From Microbacterium marinilacus (lineage in GTDB: Bacteria; Actinomycetota; Actinomycetes; Actinomycetales; Microbacteriaceae), in contig NZ_JAIJZW010000005.1 in the NCBI RefSeq assembly GCF_019753765.1, positions 207,595 to 267,083 on the forward strand: a DNA stretch of 59,489 nucleotides. The letters are read 5' to 3'. Both the position numbers and the translations under genes were made by a program. The notes under the pieces were generated by a model, which saw nothing but the letters and a program-made list of their open reading frames with translations, was not told where the DNA came from and made no database searches. Positions within the stretch are counted from its first letter, which is position 1, and each line of letters starts with the position of its first letter. This document shows positions 34,810-42,355 of this stretch, in pieces.

Positions 34810-35585
34810 CGCGGTCGGACGACGACGCCGAGCTGCGGCACCTCGAGCGCGCCTTCGCCGCGGCCGTCGGCGCGCGACCCGGGGAGCGCGTGCTGGATGT
34901 CGGCTGCGGCGACGGCGGACCGACGCGGATGGCTGCGCGGGCGGTGCGCGGCGGCCGCGCACTCGGGGTCGACATCTCGTCCGAGCGGATCACCGCGGCA
35001 CGGCGCAAGGCGTGGGTCGAGGGCCCGGGCAACGCCTCCTTCGAGGTCGCGGACGCGCAGACGCACGCGTTCGACGAGGCCGGCTTCGACGTGGTGATGA
35101 GCAGGTTCGGCACGATGTTCTTCGCCGAGCCCCATGCGGCGTTCGCGAACCTCGCACGGGCGACGGCGGCCGGCGGGCGCCTGGTGATGAGCGTGTGGCG
35201 CGACGCCGACCGCAACGCGTGGGCCCGACCGCTGCTGTCCCGGATCCTCGACGCCCCCGCCCCCGCCGACCGCAGCGGGCCGTTCTCGCTCGCGGATCCC
35301 GATGCGACCCGCGCCCTGCTCGAGCGCGCGGGCTGGACGCGGGTGGCCTTCGAGGAGGTCCGCTGGCCGCTCTGGTACGGACCGGACGTCGACACGGCGC
35401 TGACGACGCTGACGCGGCTGGACGATCCGCGCGAGGCGCTCTCGCGGTTCGACGGCGATGACCGGCGGCGGGCCGAGCGCCGGCTGCGCGACGAGCTCGC
35501 CGCGCACCTCACGGCCGACGGCGTGCTGTTCGACGCTCGGGCCTGGATCGTGACGGCACGGCGTCGGCCTCGAGAGGCGGCCTGA
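34806..35585 (+). CDS. Class I SAM-dependent methyltransferase
   Basis: This 259-residue methyltransferase has motif I VLDVGCGDGG (about residues 29-38), motif II LGVDISSERI, an acidic motif (VADAQTH) and a post-motif FDVVMSRFGTMFF. It closely resembles UbiE/type 11 small-molecule methyltransferases. The substrate is unknown. It is coupled to the GyrI-like gene by ATGA, which may supply or sequester the methyl acceptor (inference). Confidence 0.88.
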   Translation: MTRSDDDAELRHLERAFAAAVGARPGERVLDVGCGDGGPTRMAARAVRGGRALGVDISSERITAARRKAWVEGPGNASFEVADAQTHAFDEAGFDVVMSRFGTMFFAEPHAAFANLARATAAGGRLVMSVWRDADRNAWARPLLSRILDAPAPADRSGPFSLADPDATRALLERAGWTRVAFEEVRWPLWYGPDVDTALTTLTRLDDPREALSRFDGDDRRRAERRLRDELAAHLTADGVLFDARAWIVTARRRPREAA

Positions 35586-35648
35586 CCCCTGCACCCCGCA
35601 CTCGATGTGCCGCAGCGCGACGAGGCGGCACCGCCGGACCGCCGCGAC

Positions 35649-36053
35649 TCAACCGGCGAGCATGAGCCCGACGATCTGCACCACCAGCGAGAGCAGGCCG
35701 ACCCCGGCGCACGCGAGGGCGACGCCGCCGAGCAGCCGGGGCCACGGCGAACGCGCCTCGAGGCGCACGCGGCTGCGCGAGCCCACGCGGTGGTGCAGCG
35801 GCACCTCGTCGCGTTCGGCGGCCTCCTCGAACTCCGCCGTCAGCGGCGCCTCGTGCACGCCGTCGTCGCCGAACCACCGCACGACGCGGGGCTGAGCGGG
35901 GTCCGACCCGATGATCACCGCCCGCACCGGCTGCCAGGTGCCGTCGGCGAGCCGGATGATCAGGGCGAGGCCTCCGAACAGGGCCCCCGCGCCAAGGCCC
36001 GCCCAGGTGAGGATCTCGGTGATCGCGGCGAGCGCCGCCTCGCCGCCGCTCAT
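35649..36053 (-). CDS. Small membrane protein with two helices
   Basis: The 134-residue protein has one transmembrane helix at about residues 13-36 and one at about 106-132. Between them is a soluble segment with a short beta-rich, acidic stretch (VVRWFGDDGVHEAPLTAEFEEA). I do not recognise the family. Both ends are probably cytosolic by the charge pattern. It stands alone between the convergent methyltransferase gene and the rhodanese gene. Confidence 0.7.
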   Translation of the reverse strand: MSGGEAALAAITEILTWAGLGAGALFGGLALIIRLADGTWQPVRAVIIGSDPAQPRVVRWFGDDGVHEAPLTAEFEEAAERDEVPLHHRVGSRSRVRLEARSPWPRLLGGVALACAGVGLLSLVVQIVGLMLAG

Positions 36054-36139
36054 GCGACGGAGACGGAGGCAGGGGCGACGGTCACCCGATCAGTCTCGCA
36101 GGTGCGGGCGCCCGCCGAGCGGCGCGCCGGCCGAGGTCC

Positions 36140-36568
36140 TCAGGCGAGCGGCGCCGTGAGCGGATCGACCGGCCGCCGGGTGCGCCCGTCCGCCGTCTGC
36201 ACGGCCAGCCCCTCCCGGGCCCAGTACTCGAACCCGCCGATCATCTCCCGGACGGGCAGGCCGGCGCGGCTGAGCGCGAGCGCCGCGCGGGTGGCCCCGT
36301 TGCACGCCGGCCCCCAGCAGTACACGACGAGGTTCGGCAGACCCGCGAGCTCGCCGTGGCGCTGAGCGATCTCGGCCGAGGGGAGGTGGATGGCGCCCGG
36401 CACGTGCCCCTGGTCGAACGACGCCCGGCTGCGCACGTCCACCACCGTGGTCGGCTCGCCCGCGGCACGCGCGGCCGCCACGTCCGACGGGTCGGTCTCG
36501 TGGCTCAGCTTTCGGGCGAACCAGGCCACGGCATCGGAGGTGTCGGGGGCAAGGACGTTCTCGGTCAT
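36140..36568 (-). CDS. Rhodanese-like sulfurtransferase
   Basis: This 142-residue single rhodanese domain has the CH2A-like start TTVVDVRSRASFDQGHVPGAIHLP and an active-site loop YCWGPACNGATRA. Candidate catalytic cysteines are C84 and C89, spaced C-x4-C. It moves sulfane sulfur or senses it; the partner is unknown. GGAGG sits just before the ATG at 36568. A longer in-frame ORF to 36727 crosses the tRNA terminator and is not used. Confidence 0.86.
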   Translation of the reverse strand: MTENVLAPDTSDAVAWFARKLSHETDPSDVAAARAAGEPTTVVDVRSRASFDQGHVPGAIHLPSAEIAQRHGELAGLPNLVVYCWGPACNGATRAALALSRAGLPVREMIGGFEYWAREGLAVQTADGRTRRPVDPLTAPLA

Positions 36569-36691
36569 GCCTCCATCCCGCCACAGCGACGAGAGAAATC
36601 CACGCCGTCGGAGGGATTCGGCGGGATTCCTCCGATTCCCTGCCGATCCCCTTCGCCGGGGTCGCTCCGGGCCTCGCCGAGGGCGAAGAAA

Positions 36692-36719
36692 AAGGCCCCG
36701 GAGTGGAGTCCGGGGCCTT
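36692..36719 (-). terminator. Intrinsic terminator of tRNA-Thr
   Basis: An 11-bp perfect stem (36692-36702 with 36709-36719) has a 6-nt loop. On the minus strand it is followed by TTTTTCTT. It is one of the few textbook U-tract terminators in the window and lies directly downstream of tRNA-Thr. Confidence 0.85.
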
Positions 36720-36721
36720 CG

Positions 36722-36793
36722 AGCCACCTGTCAGATTTGAACTGACGACCTGCTCATTACGAGTGAGCTGCTCTACCCCTGAGCTAAGGTGGC
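36722..36793 (-). tRNA. tRNA-Thr (anticodon CGT)
   Basis: On the minus strand a 72-nt cloverleaf starts GCCACCT and ends AGGTGGC plus discriminator T. The anticodon stem-loop CTCACTCGTAATGAG reads CGT. The T loop is TTCAAAT. The CCA end is not encoded, unlike tRNA-Lys at 21240. A TATGAT -10 lies upstream and an intrinsic terminator downstream, so the gene is monocistronic. Confidence 0.95.
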
Positions 36794-36825
36794 GTTCCCG
36801 CGCCGCTCACGCGGCACGATGAACC

Positions 36826-36831
36826 ATCATA
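36826..36831 (-). promoter_or_regulatory. -10 element of the tRNA-Thr promoter
   Basis: TATGAT on the minus strand ends 32 bp before the mature 5' end of tRNA-Thr. A leader of about 25 nt would be removed by RNase P. No clear -35 element is seen. Confidence 0.55.
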
Positions 36832-36933
36832 CCCGATGGCCGGGCGTGGTCCGAACCGCGGCGGCCTCCGAAGAGGCCATCGCGGCTCGCGACGGGTCGG
36901 GTCCCTCCGCCCCCTCGACGAAGGGCCTCGACG

Positions 36934-37791
36934 TCAGTGCGGAGCGGGGACGAGACGCTGACGCTGCTCGTCGAGCCCGTCGATCCCGATATCCATCACG
37001 TCGCCCGCGCGCAGATACGGGAAGCGGCCCGACAGCGCGACCCCCTGCGGCGTGCCGGTGTTGACGAGGTCGCCGGGCTCGAGCACGAGGTACTGCGACA
37101 GGTGCCGCACGATCTCCGCCACCGAGAACACCATGTCGGCGGTGTTCGAGTCCTGCCGGGGCTCGCCGTTGACCCGCGACCAGAGCCGCAGCCGCTGCGG
37201 GTCCCCGACCTCGTCGGCCGTCACGAGCGTCGGGCCGAGGGGGTTGAACGTCTCCGCGTTCTTGCCCTTCGACCACTGTCCGCCGCTGTGCTCGATCTGC
37301 CATTCGCGCTCGGACACGTCGTTGCTGACCACGTAGCCCGCCACCGCGGCGAGCGCCTCCTCGGGCGTGGACAGGTAGCGCGCACGCGTGCCGATCACGA
37401 CACCGAGCTCGACCTCCCAGTCCACGCGCTCCGCGCCGGGCGGGATCCTCACGTCGTCGAACGGCCCGACGACCGTGTTCGGGTGCTTGAAGAACAGGAT
37501 CGGCACCGCCGGCGGCGTGTCCCCCGACTCGGCGGCGTGGGCGGCGTAGTTCTGCCCGATGCAGAGCACCGCCTGCGGGCGCGCGATCGGCGCCCCGACC
37601 CGCAGCTCCGCCGCACCGTCCAGCACGGGCAGCGCGCCCTCGGACAGCGCTCGCGCCACCCGTCCGGGGCCGCCGTCCGACAGGAACGCCCCGTCGATGT
37701 CGGTCGTGACGCCGCGCAGGTCGTAGTACGCGCCGTCGTGGACGAGCACGGGGATCTCGGCGCCGGCGGCGCCCCTTCTCTGGAATCGCAT
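36934..37791 (-). CDS. FAH-family hydrolase, probable 2,4-diketo-3-deoxy-L-rhamnonate hydrolase
   Basis: This 285-residue fumarylacetoacetate-hydrolase-family enzyme has the N-terminal IGQNYAAHA region and metal-binding residues in VDWEVELGVVIG. Catalytic segments are YVVSNDVSEREWQ and GDLVNTGTPQGVALS. It is the last gene of the rhmD operon. In the diketo-hydrolase route of L-rhamnose breakdown, an FAH enzyme splits 2,4-diketo-3-deoxyrhamnonate into pyruvate and lactate, and that is the most economical role here. The assignment rests on context, because FAH specificity is hard to read from sequence. AGGAGAG precedes the ATG. Confidence 0.82.
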   Translation of the reverse strand: MRFQRRGAAGAEIPVLVHDGAYYDLRGVTTDIDGAFLSDGGPGRVARALSEGALPVLDGAAELRVGAPIARPQAVLCIGQNYAAHAAESGDTPPAVPILFFKHPNTVVGPFDDVRIPPGAERVDWEVELGVVIGTRARYLSTPEEALAAVAGYVVSNDVSEREWQIEHSGGQWSKGKNAETFNPLGPTLVTADEVGDPQRLRLWSRVNGEPRQDSNTADMVFSVAEIVRHLSQYLVLEPGDLVNTGTPQGVALSGRFPYLRAGDVMDIGIDGLDEQRQRLVPAPH

Positions 37792-37814
37792 GTCTCTCCT
37801 CGCGGGGTGGCGTG

Positions 37815-38987
37815 TCAGTGGTCGAACGGGCGCACGCGCTCGACCTCGGGGTTCAGCTCGACGCCGAACCCGGGCGTCTCGGGAACGCGCAGACGCCCGT
37901 TCACGGGGACGGGCTCGTTCAGCAGCAGCGGCGAGAACATCGGCACGACCTCCTCGGCGGTCTCGTGCATCATCAGGAACTCGGCGAACGGGCTGTTCGT
38001 GCGCGTCACCACGAAGTGGTACGAGTACACCGACGAGCCGTGCGGCACGACCATCGTCCCGTGCGCGTCGGCGAGTGCCGAGATCTTCAGGAGCTCGGTG
38101 ATCCCGCCGCACCAGCCGACGTCGGGCTGGATGATGTCGACGCCCGTCTCGAGCAGCTGGCGGAAGCCCCACCGGGTGGCCTCGTGCTCGCCCGTGGTCA
38201 TCAGCACTCCGGCGGGAAGCTGCCGCTTCAGCTGCGCGTAGCCCCAGTAGTCGTCGGGGATGAGCGCCTCCTCGATCCACTTCAGGCCGTGCTCGGCCGC
38301 CCGATGGGCCAGACGCGTGGCGTACTCGACGTCGAGCGACATCCAGCAGTCGTACATCAGCCAGAAGTCGTCGCCGACCTGCTCGCGCATGTCCGCGAGC
38401 AGGGCGATGTTGGCGTTCAGTCCCTCCTCGCCCTCCGCGGGGCCATGGTGCAACGGCAGCTTGCCACCGATGAACCCCAGCTTCTGTGCGATGTCGGGGC
38501 GCGCGCCCGTCGCATAGAACTGCAGCTCGTCGCGCACCGGTCCGCCCAGGAGCGCGTAGACGGGCTCCTCGCGCAGGCGTCCGAGCAGGTCGTACAGCGC
38601 GAGGTCCACGCCGCTGATCGTGTTGAGCACGACGCCGCGGCGGCCGTAGTAGAGGGTCGAGCGGTACATCTGATCCCAGATCCGCTCGATGTCGGTGACC
38701 GGGCGTCCCTCGAGGAAGCGCGCCAGGTGCTTCTCGACGATCCACGCGCCGATCTCGCCGGCGGTCGTCACCGCGAAGCCGACGGTGCCGTCGCTCGCCT
38801 CGATCTCGATCACCAGCGTGCCGAGCACGTTGATCCCGAAGCTCTGCCGCGACTGCCGGTACTCGGGGTAGACCGACATCGGGGTGGCGATGTGGTCATC
38901 GATCCAGTGGTAGCCGGACTGGTCGTGGTAGTCGGCGCCCTTGCCGCGCACGGTGTAGGCCCTGACCTGTCGGATGGTGTGCTGCAT
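37815..38987 (-). CDS. rhmD: L-rhamnonate dehydratase
   Basis: This 390-residue enolase-superfamily enzyme is strikingly similar to E. coli Rhm[35 protein letters not shown] and [10 protein letters not shown] are nearly shared. Mg ligands are D213, E239 and E267. The catalytic His is H316 ([10 protein letters not shown]) with its partner Asp in [11 protein letters not shown], and H32 is in the substrate lid. It dehydrates L-rhamnonate to 2-keto-3-deoxy-L-rhamnonate. An AGAAGGCAG ribosome binding site lies upstream. It sits between the dehydrogenase and hydrolase of the same pathway. Confidence 0.95.
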   Translation of the reverse strand: MQHTIRQVRAYTVRGKGADYHDQSGYHWIDDHIATPMSVYPEYRQSRQSFGINVLGTLVIEIEASDGTVGFAVTTAGEIGAWIVEKHLARFLEGRPVTDIERIWDQMYRSTLYYGRRGVVLNTISGVDLALYDLLGRLREEPVYALLGGPVRDELQFYATGARPDIAQKLGFIGGKLPLHHGPAEGEEGLNANIALLADMREQVGDDFWLMYDCWMSLDVEYATRLAHRAAEHGLKWIEEALIPDDYWGYAQLKRQLPAGVLMTTGEHEATRWGFRQLLETGVDIIQPDVGWCGGITELLKISALADAHGTMVVPHGSSVYSYHFVVTRTNSPFAEFLMMHETAEEVVPMFSPLLLNEPVPVNGRLRVPETPGFGVELNPEVERVRPFDH

Positions 38988-39034
38988 GTCTGTCTGCCTT
39001 CTGTGGTCGGGATGCGGTGGAGCCGGCGGGGGCG

Positions 39035-40060
39035 TCAGGCGTCCAGCCGCACGATGATCTTGCCCGCGACGGCGCCGCCCCGCGCGAGCCTCTCGAACGC
39101 GTCGGGCGCGTCGGCGAGCGGGACCTGCTCGGTGATGAGCGCGTCCACGGAGTCGCCCGCCCGGGCGATCCACTCGGCCGCGTCGCGGAAGTCGGCCGCG
39201 CTGTAGGTGAAGCTGCCGACGACGGTGCGCTCCTCCGTGCTGACGAGGAACGCGTCGAGCACGAGGCGCGGTGCGCCCATGCCCACGAGGCACACCGTGC
39301 CGCCGATCGCCGTGGCACGCAGCGCGGCCGCGATCGTGGGCTCGATGCCGACCGCGTCGATGGCCACGTCGAACTGCCCCCCGGCGAGCCGCTGAGCCTC
39401 TTCGACCGCGCCGGCGGCGGACGCGTCGACGGTGTCGGCGCCGAGGCGGGCGACGAGCTCGCGCCGGGCCCGGTCGACCTCGCTCACGACGATCGCGCCC
39501 GCGCCCGCCATGCGCAGCGCGAGCACGGCCGACTGGCCGATCGGGCCGCCGCCGACGACGAGCACACGATGCCCGCGCTGCACCCCGGCGCGGCGGACGG
39601 CGTGAACCGCCACCGCGAGGGGCTCGATGAGCGCGCCGCGCTCGATCGGCAGGTCACGCGAGAGCGGCACGACGTTGCGGGCCGGCACGACCACGAGCTC
39701 GGCGAACGACGACACCCACGACGGATCGACGCCGACGACGCGCTTGCGCGGGCTCATCTGCTCGCGCCCGGCGAACTCCGTCACGTCGTCGTCGGGCACG
39801 ACCACGGGGTTGAACGTCACCGGGTCCCCCACCGCGACCTCGGCGACACCGGCACCGACGGCGGAGACGACGCCCGAGCTCTCATGCCCCATCACCTGAC
39901 CGGGGTGACGGCGGCCGTTCTCCCCGGTGTAACCGTGGACGTCGGACCCGCAGATCCCGGTCGCGGCGATCCGGATCTGGACCTCGCCGGGCCCCGGCTC
40001 GGTGGCGGTGAGCTCGGCGACCTCGAGGTGGCCGATCCGGTCGAGAACGAGTGCGCGCAT
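39035..40060 (-). CDS. Medium-chain dehydrogenase of the rhamnonate operon
   Basis: This 341-residue zinc-type MDR protein has the catalytic zinc residues in [12 protein letters not shown] and GHESSGVV, and Rossmann motif [13 protein letters not shown]. The structural-zinc lobe is recognisable by alignment ([28 protein letters not shown]), but all four usual Cys are replaced. In the pathway it is placed to oxidise 2-keto-3-deoxy-L-rhamnonate to the 2,4-diketo acid. That step is carried out by a short-chain dehydrogenase in the systems I know, so this would be a non-homologous replacement (inference). A GAAAGGAGA ribosome binding site precedes the ATG. Confidence 0.83.
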   Translation of the reverse strand: MRALVLDRIGHLEVAELTATEPGPGEVQIRIAATGICGSDVHGYTGENGRRHPGQVMGHESSGVVSAVGAGVAEVAVGDPVTFNPVVVPDDDVTEFAGREQMSPRKRVVGVDPSWVSSFAELVVVPARNVVPLSRDLPIERGALIEPLAVAVHAVRRAGVQRGHRVLVVGGGPIGQSAVLALRMAGAGAIVVSEVDRARRELVARLGADTVDASAAGAVEEAQRLAGGQFDVAIDAVGIEPTIAAALRATAIGGTVCLVGMGAPRLVLDAFLVSTEERTVVGSFTYSAADFRDAAEWIARAGDSVDALITEQVPLADAPDAFERLARGGAVAGKIIVRLDA

Positions 40061-40103
40061 GCGCGACTCTCCTTTCTGTGGCGTGGGTCTGAAGGACGCC
40101 GGG

Positions 40104-41438
40104 TCAGGCGGCGTCGGTGCGCTCGGCGATCGCGGCGGCGCCGCGGGCGACGCGCTTGACCAGCAGGATCAGGACCGCCCCGGCCAGCGCGATGCCGCCG
40201 AGCACGATCATCCCGGCGCCGGACCCGACACCCTCGTCGACGGCGTTCTTCAGCACCGGCGCCACGAAGCCGCCGAGGCTGCCGAGGGAGTTGATCAGGG
40301 CGATGCCGGACGCGGCCGCCGCACCGGTGAGGAACGACGTCGGCAGCGTCCAGAAGATCGGCTGCACCGAGATGAAGCCGGCGGCCCCGATCGACAGCCC
40401 GACGAGCGCGAGCACGGGGCTGTCGAACAGCACCGAGGCGCCCATGCCGATGCCCGCGGCCGCCAGAGCGGCAGTCGCGATCTCCCGGCGACGTCCGGTG
40501 CGGTCAGCGAGGCGCGTCAGCAAGAACGTCGCCACCAGTGCAGCGACCCACGGGATCGCCGTGATGAGGCCGACGCCGAGGCCGACGTCCTCTCCGACCA
40601 GCGCGCTCACCTGGGTCGGCAGGTAGAAGCTCACGCCGTAGACGCTCATCTGGATCGTGAAGTACGCAAGCCCGAAGAACAGCACGACGGGGTTGGCGAG
40701 CGCTCGCAGCGCACCCCGCGGCGAGTGGTCCGCCTTGTCCCGATCCTCGTCCTCGAGCGCCGCCAGCAGCGTCTGCCGCTCGGTCTCGGAGAGCCACTTC
40801 GCGTCGGCCGGGCCGTTGTCGAGGAAGGCGATGACGACGAAGCCCACGAGCACGGTGAGCACGCCCGTGACGAGGAACATCAGCTGCCAGCCGTGCAGCC
40901 CGCCGAGCCCGTCGAGGTCGAGCAGGATGCCCGACAGCGGGCCGCCGAAGATGAAGGCGAGGGGCGCGCCGAAGTAGAAGTAGCCGTTCACGCGCGCCCG
41001 ATGCTGCACGGGGATCCAGTAGGTCAGATAGAGGATCACGCCCGGGAAGAAGCCGGCCTCGGTGATGCCCAGCAGCACGCGCAGGAGGTAGAAGACGGCC
41101 TCGTTGGTGGCGAACATCATCAGCGCCGACACGATGCCCCAGCTGATCATGATCCGGGCGAGCCAGATCTTCGCTCCCACGCGACGCATGATGAGGTTGC
41201 TGGGGACCTCGAAGACGGCGTACCCGAGGAAGAAGATGCCGGCACCGAGCGCGTAGGCGGCGTCGGAGATGCCGGTGTCGGCCTGGAAGGCCGCCTTCGC
41301 GAAGCCGAGGTTCGAGCGGTCGAGGAACGCGAGCACGTACATCAGCAGCAGCACCGGCAGCAGCCGGCCGGTGACGCGGCGGACGATCCGAGCGAGCGTC
41401 GGAGCCTGCAGGGCTGGGGCGGCGGACGGCTGTGTCAT
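40104..41438 (-). CDS. MFS transporter, anion:cation symporter family (rhamnonate uptake, probable)
   Basis: This 444-residue, 12-helix transporter of the ACS/phthalate permease family has the typical LAFLDRSNLGFAK start in helix 1, the RVLLGITEAGFFPGVILYLTYWIP motif, and a central loop with Asp/Glu/Arg clusters. E. coli RhmT (YfaV) belongs to the same family and neighbours rhmD, so L-rhamnonate uptake is likely. Of three possible ATGs the one at 41438 is chosen, because GGAGAT is correctly spaced before it. It is the first gene of the operon and follows the palindromic IclR operator candidate. Confidence 0.87.
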   Translation of the reverse strand: MTQPSAAPALQAPTLARIVRRVTGRLLPVLLLMYVLAFLDRSNLGFAKAAFQADTGISDAAYALGAGIFFLGYAVFEVPSNLIMRRVGAKIWLARIMISWGIVSALMMFATNEAVFYLLRVLLGITEAGFFPGVILYLTYWIPVQHRARVNGYFYFGAPLAFIFGGPLSGILLDLDGLGGLHGWQLMFLVTGVLTVLVGFVVIAFLDNGPADAKWLSETERQTLLAALEDEDRDKADHSPRGALRALANPVVLFFGLAYFTIQMSVYGVSFYLPTQVSALVGEDVGLGVGLITAIPWVAALVATFLLTRLADRTGRRREIATAALAAAGIGMGASVLFDSPVLALVGLSIGAAGFISVQPIFWTLPTSFLTGAAAASGIALINSLGSLGGFVAPVLKNAVDEGVGSGAGMIVLGGIALAGAVLILLVKRVARGAAAIAERTDAA

Positions 41439-41464
41439 GACGATCTCCATTGATGGTCGCAAAA

Positions 41465-41489
41465 GTTCACAAGTGTGAACCTAGGTTCA
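41465..41489. promoter_or_regulatory. Two overlapping palindromes, candidate IclR operator
   Basis: GTTCACAAGTGTGAAC (41465-41480) is a perfect inverted repeat with a 2-nt centre. TGAACCTAGGTTCA (41476-41489) is a perfect 14-bp palindrome. They share the half-site TGAAC. They lie between the IclR gene and the first gene of the rhamnonate operon, 27 bp before the MFS ATG. Confidence 0.7.
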
Positions 41490-41566
41490 TATGGCTGAAG
41501 TCGGAGCAGTATGGCATGCCCGCGGGCGACCGTCAAACGACCGCCCCGGCGACCGTCTCGGCGGGG

Positions 41567-42355
41567 CTAGAGCCCCATCGCGGCGCGGATCTCCTCGGCC
41601 GCATGTGCCAACGGCGCGTACAGCGAACGCGGCCAGCCGTCGGGGGTTCGCTGCGTAGGCAGCGTGACGCTGAGAGCCGCAGCGATGCCCGTCTCCCCCT
41701 CCGCCGTCAGCGGCACGGCGACGCAGCGGCACCCCTCGACGAACTCCTCGTCGTCGACCGCGTACCCCACGTCGGCGGTGCGCGTCACGATCCGCATCAG
41801 CTCGTCCGGATCGGTGACGGTCCGCGCGGTGAGCCGCGGCAGCACCACCGCCGACAGGCGCCGCCGAGCCTCACCCGGGTCCAGGGTGCTGAGCAGCGCC
41901 TTCCCGATGCCCGTGGCGTGCGCGTGCAGCCGCATGCCCACCGTCGACGCCATGCGCATGGGGTTCGGCGACAGGCTGATGGCGATGTAGACGTTCTCCA
42001 CGCCGTCCAGGCGGGCCAGCTGGACCGTCTCCCCCGTGCTGCGCGCGAGCGCGTCCATGATGGGCTTCGCCGTCTCCGCGAGCCCGCGGTGACCGTCGTA
42101 CCTCTGCCCGAGCTGCCACACCTTGAGCCCCAGGGTGAAGCGCCGCGTCTCGGACTCCTGCACCAGCCAGCCCTCGCCCTCGAGCGTGCGCAGCAGGCCG
42201 TGCGCGCTCGACTTCGGCAGGCCGAGCCTCGCGACGATGTCGTTGAAGCTCAGCGCACCGGCCTCGGCGACGCATTCGACGATCTCGAGCGCGCGGGCGG
42301 CGGACTTCACCGACTGCGGCTCGGCACCGCCGCCCCCGTCGCCCGAGGCTGTCAC
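41567..42355 (-). CDS. IclR-family regulator of the rhamnonate operon
   Basis: This 262-residue protein has an N-terminal winged helix (about residues 14-75: SVKSAARALEIVECVAEAGALSFNDIVARLGLPKSSAHGLLRTLEGEG). The IclR effector domain (about 90-255) includes GMRLHAHATGIGKALLSTL and DDEEFVEGCRCVAVPL. IclR proteins often sense the acid intermediates of sugar-acid pathways, so rhamnonate or a downstream keto acid is a fair guess. The start is a GTG overlapping the stop of the upstream peptidase gene (GTGA). It may therefore be expressed from the holB-peptidase operon as well as being local to its target. Confidence 0.88.
   Translation of the reverse strand: MTASGDGGGGAEPQSVKSAARALEIVECVAEAGALSFNDIVARLGLPKSSAHGLLRTLEGEGWLVQESETRRFTLGLKVWQLGQRYDGHRGLAETAKPIMDALARSTGETVQLARLDGVENVYIAISLSPNPMRMASTVGMRLHAHATGIGKALLSTLDPGEARRRLSAVVLPRLTARTVTDPDELMRIVTRTADVGYAVDDEEFVEGCRCVAVPLTAEGETGIAAALSVTLPTQRTPDGWPRSLYAPLAHAAEEIRAAMGL

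Noticed and set aside
36569..36727. N-terminal extension of the rhodanese gene to 36727
   Set aside because: It would run through the intrinsic terminator of tRNA-Thr, and its residues are low-complexity Arg/Gly/Pro.
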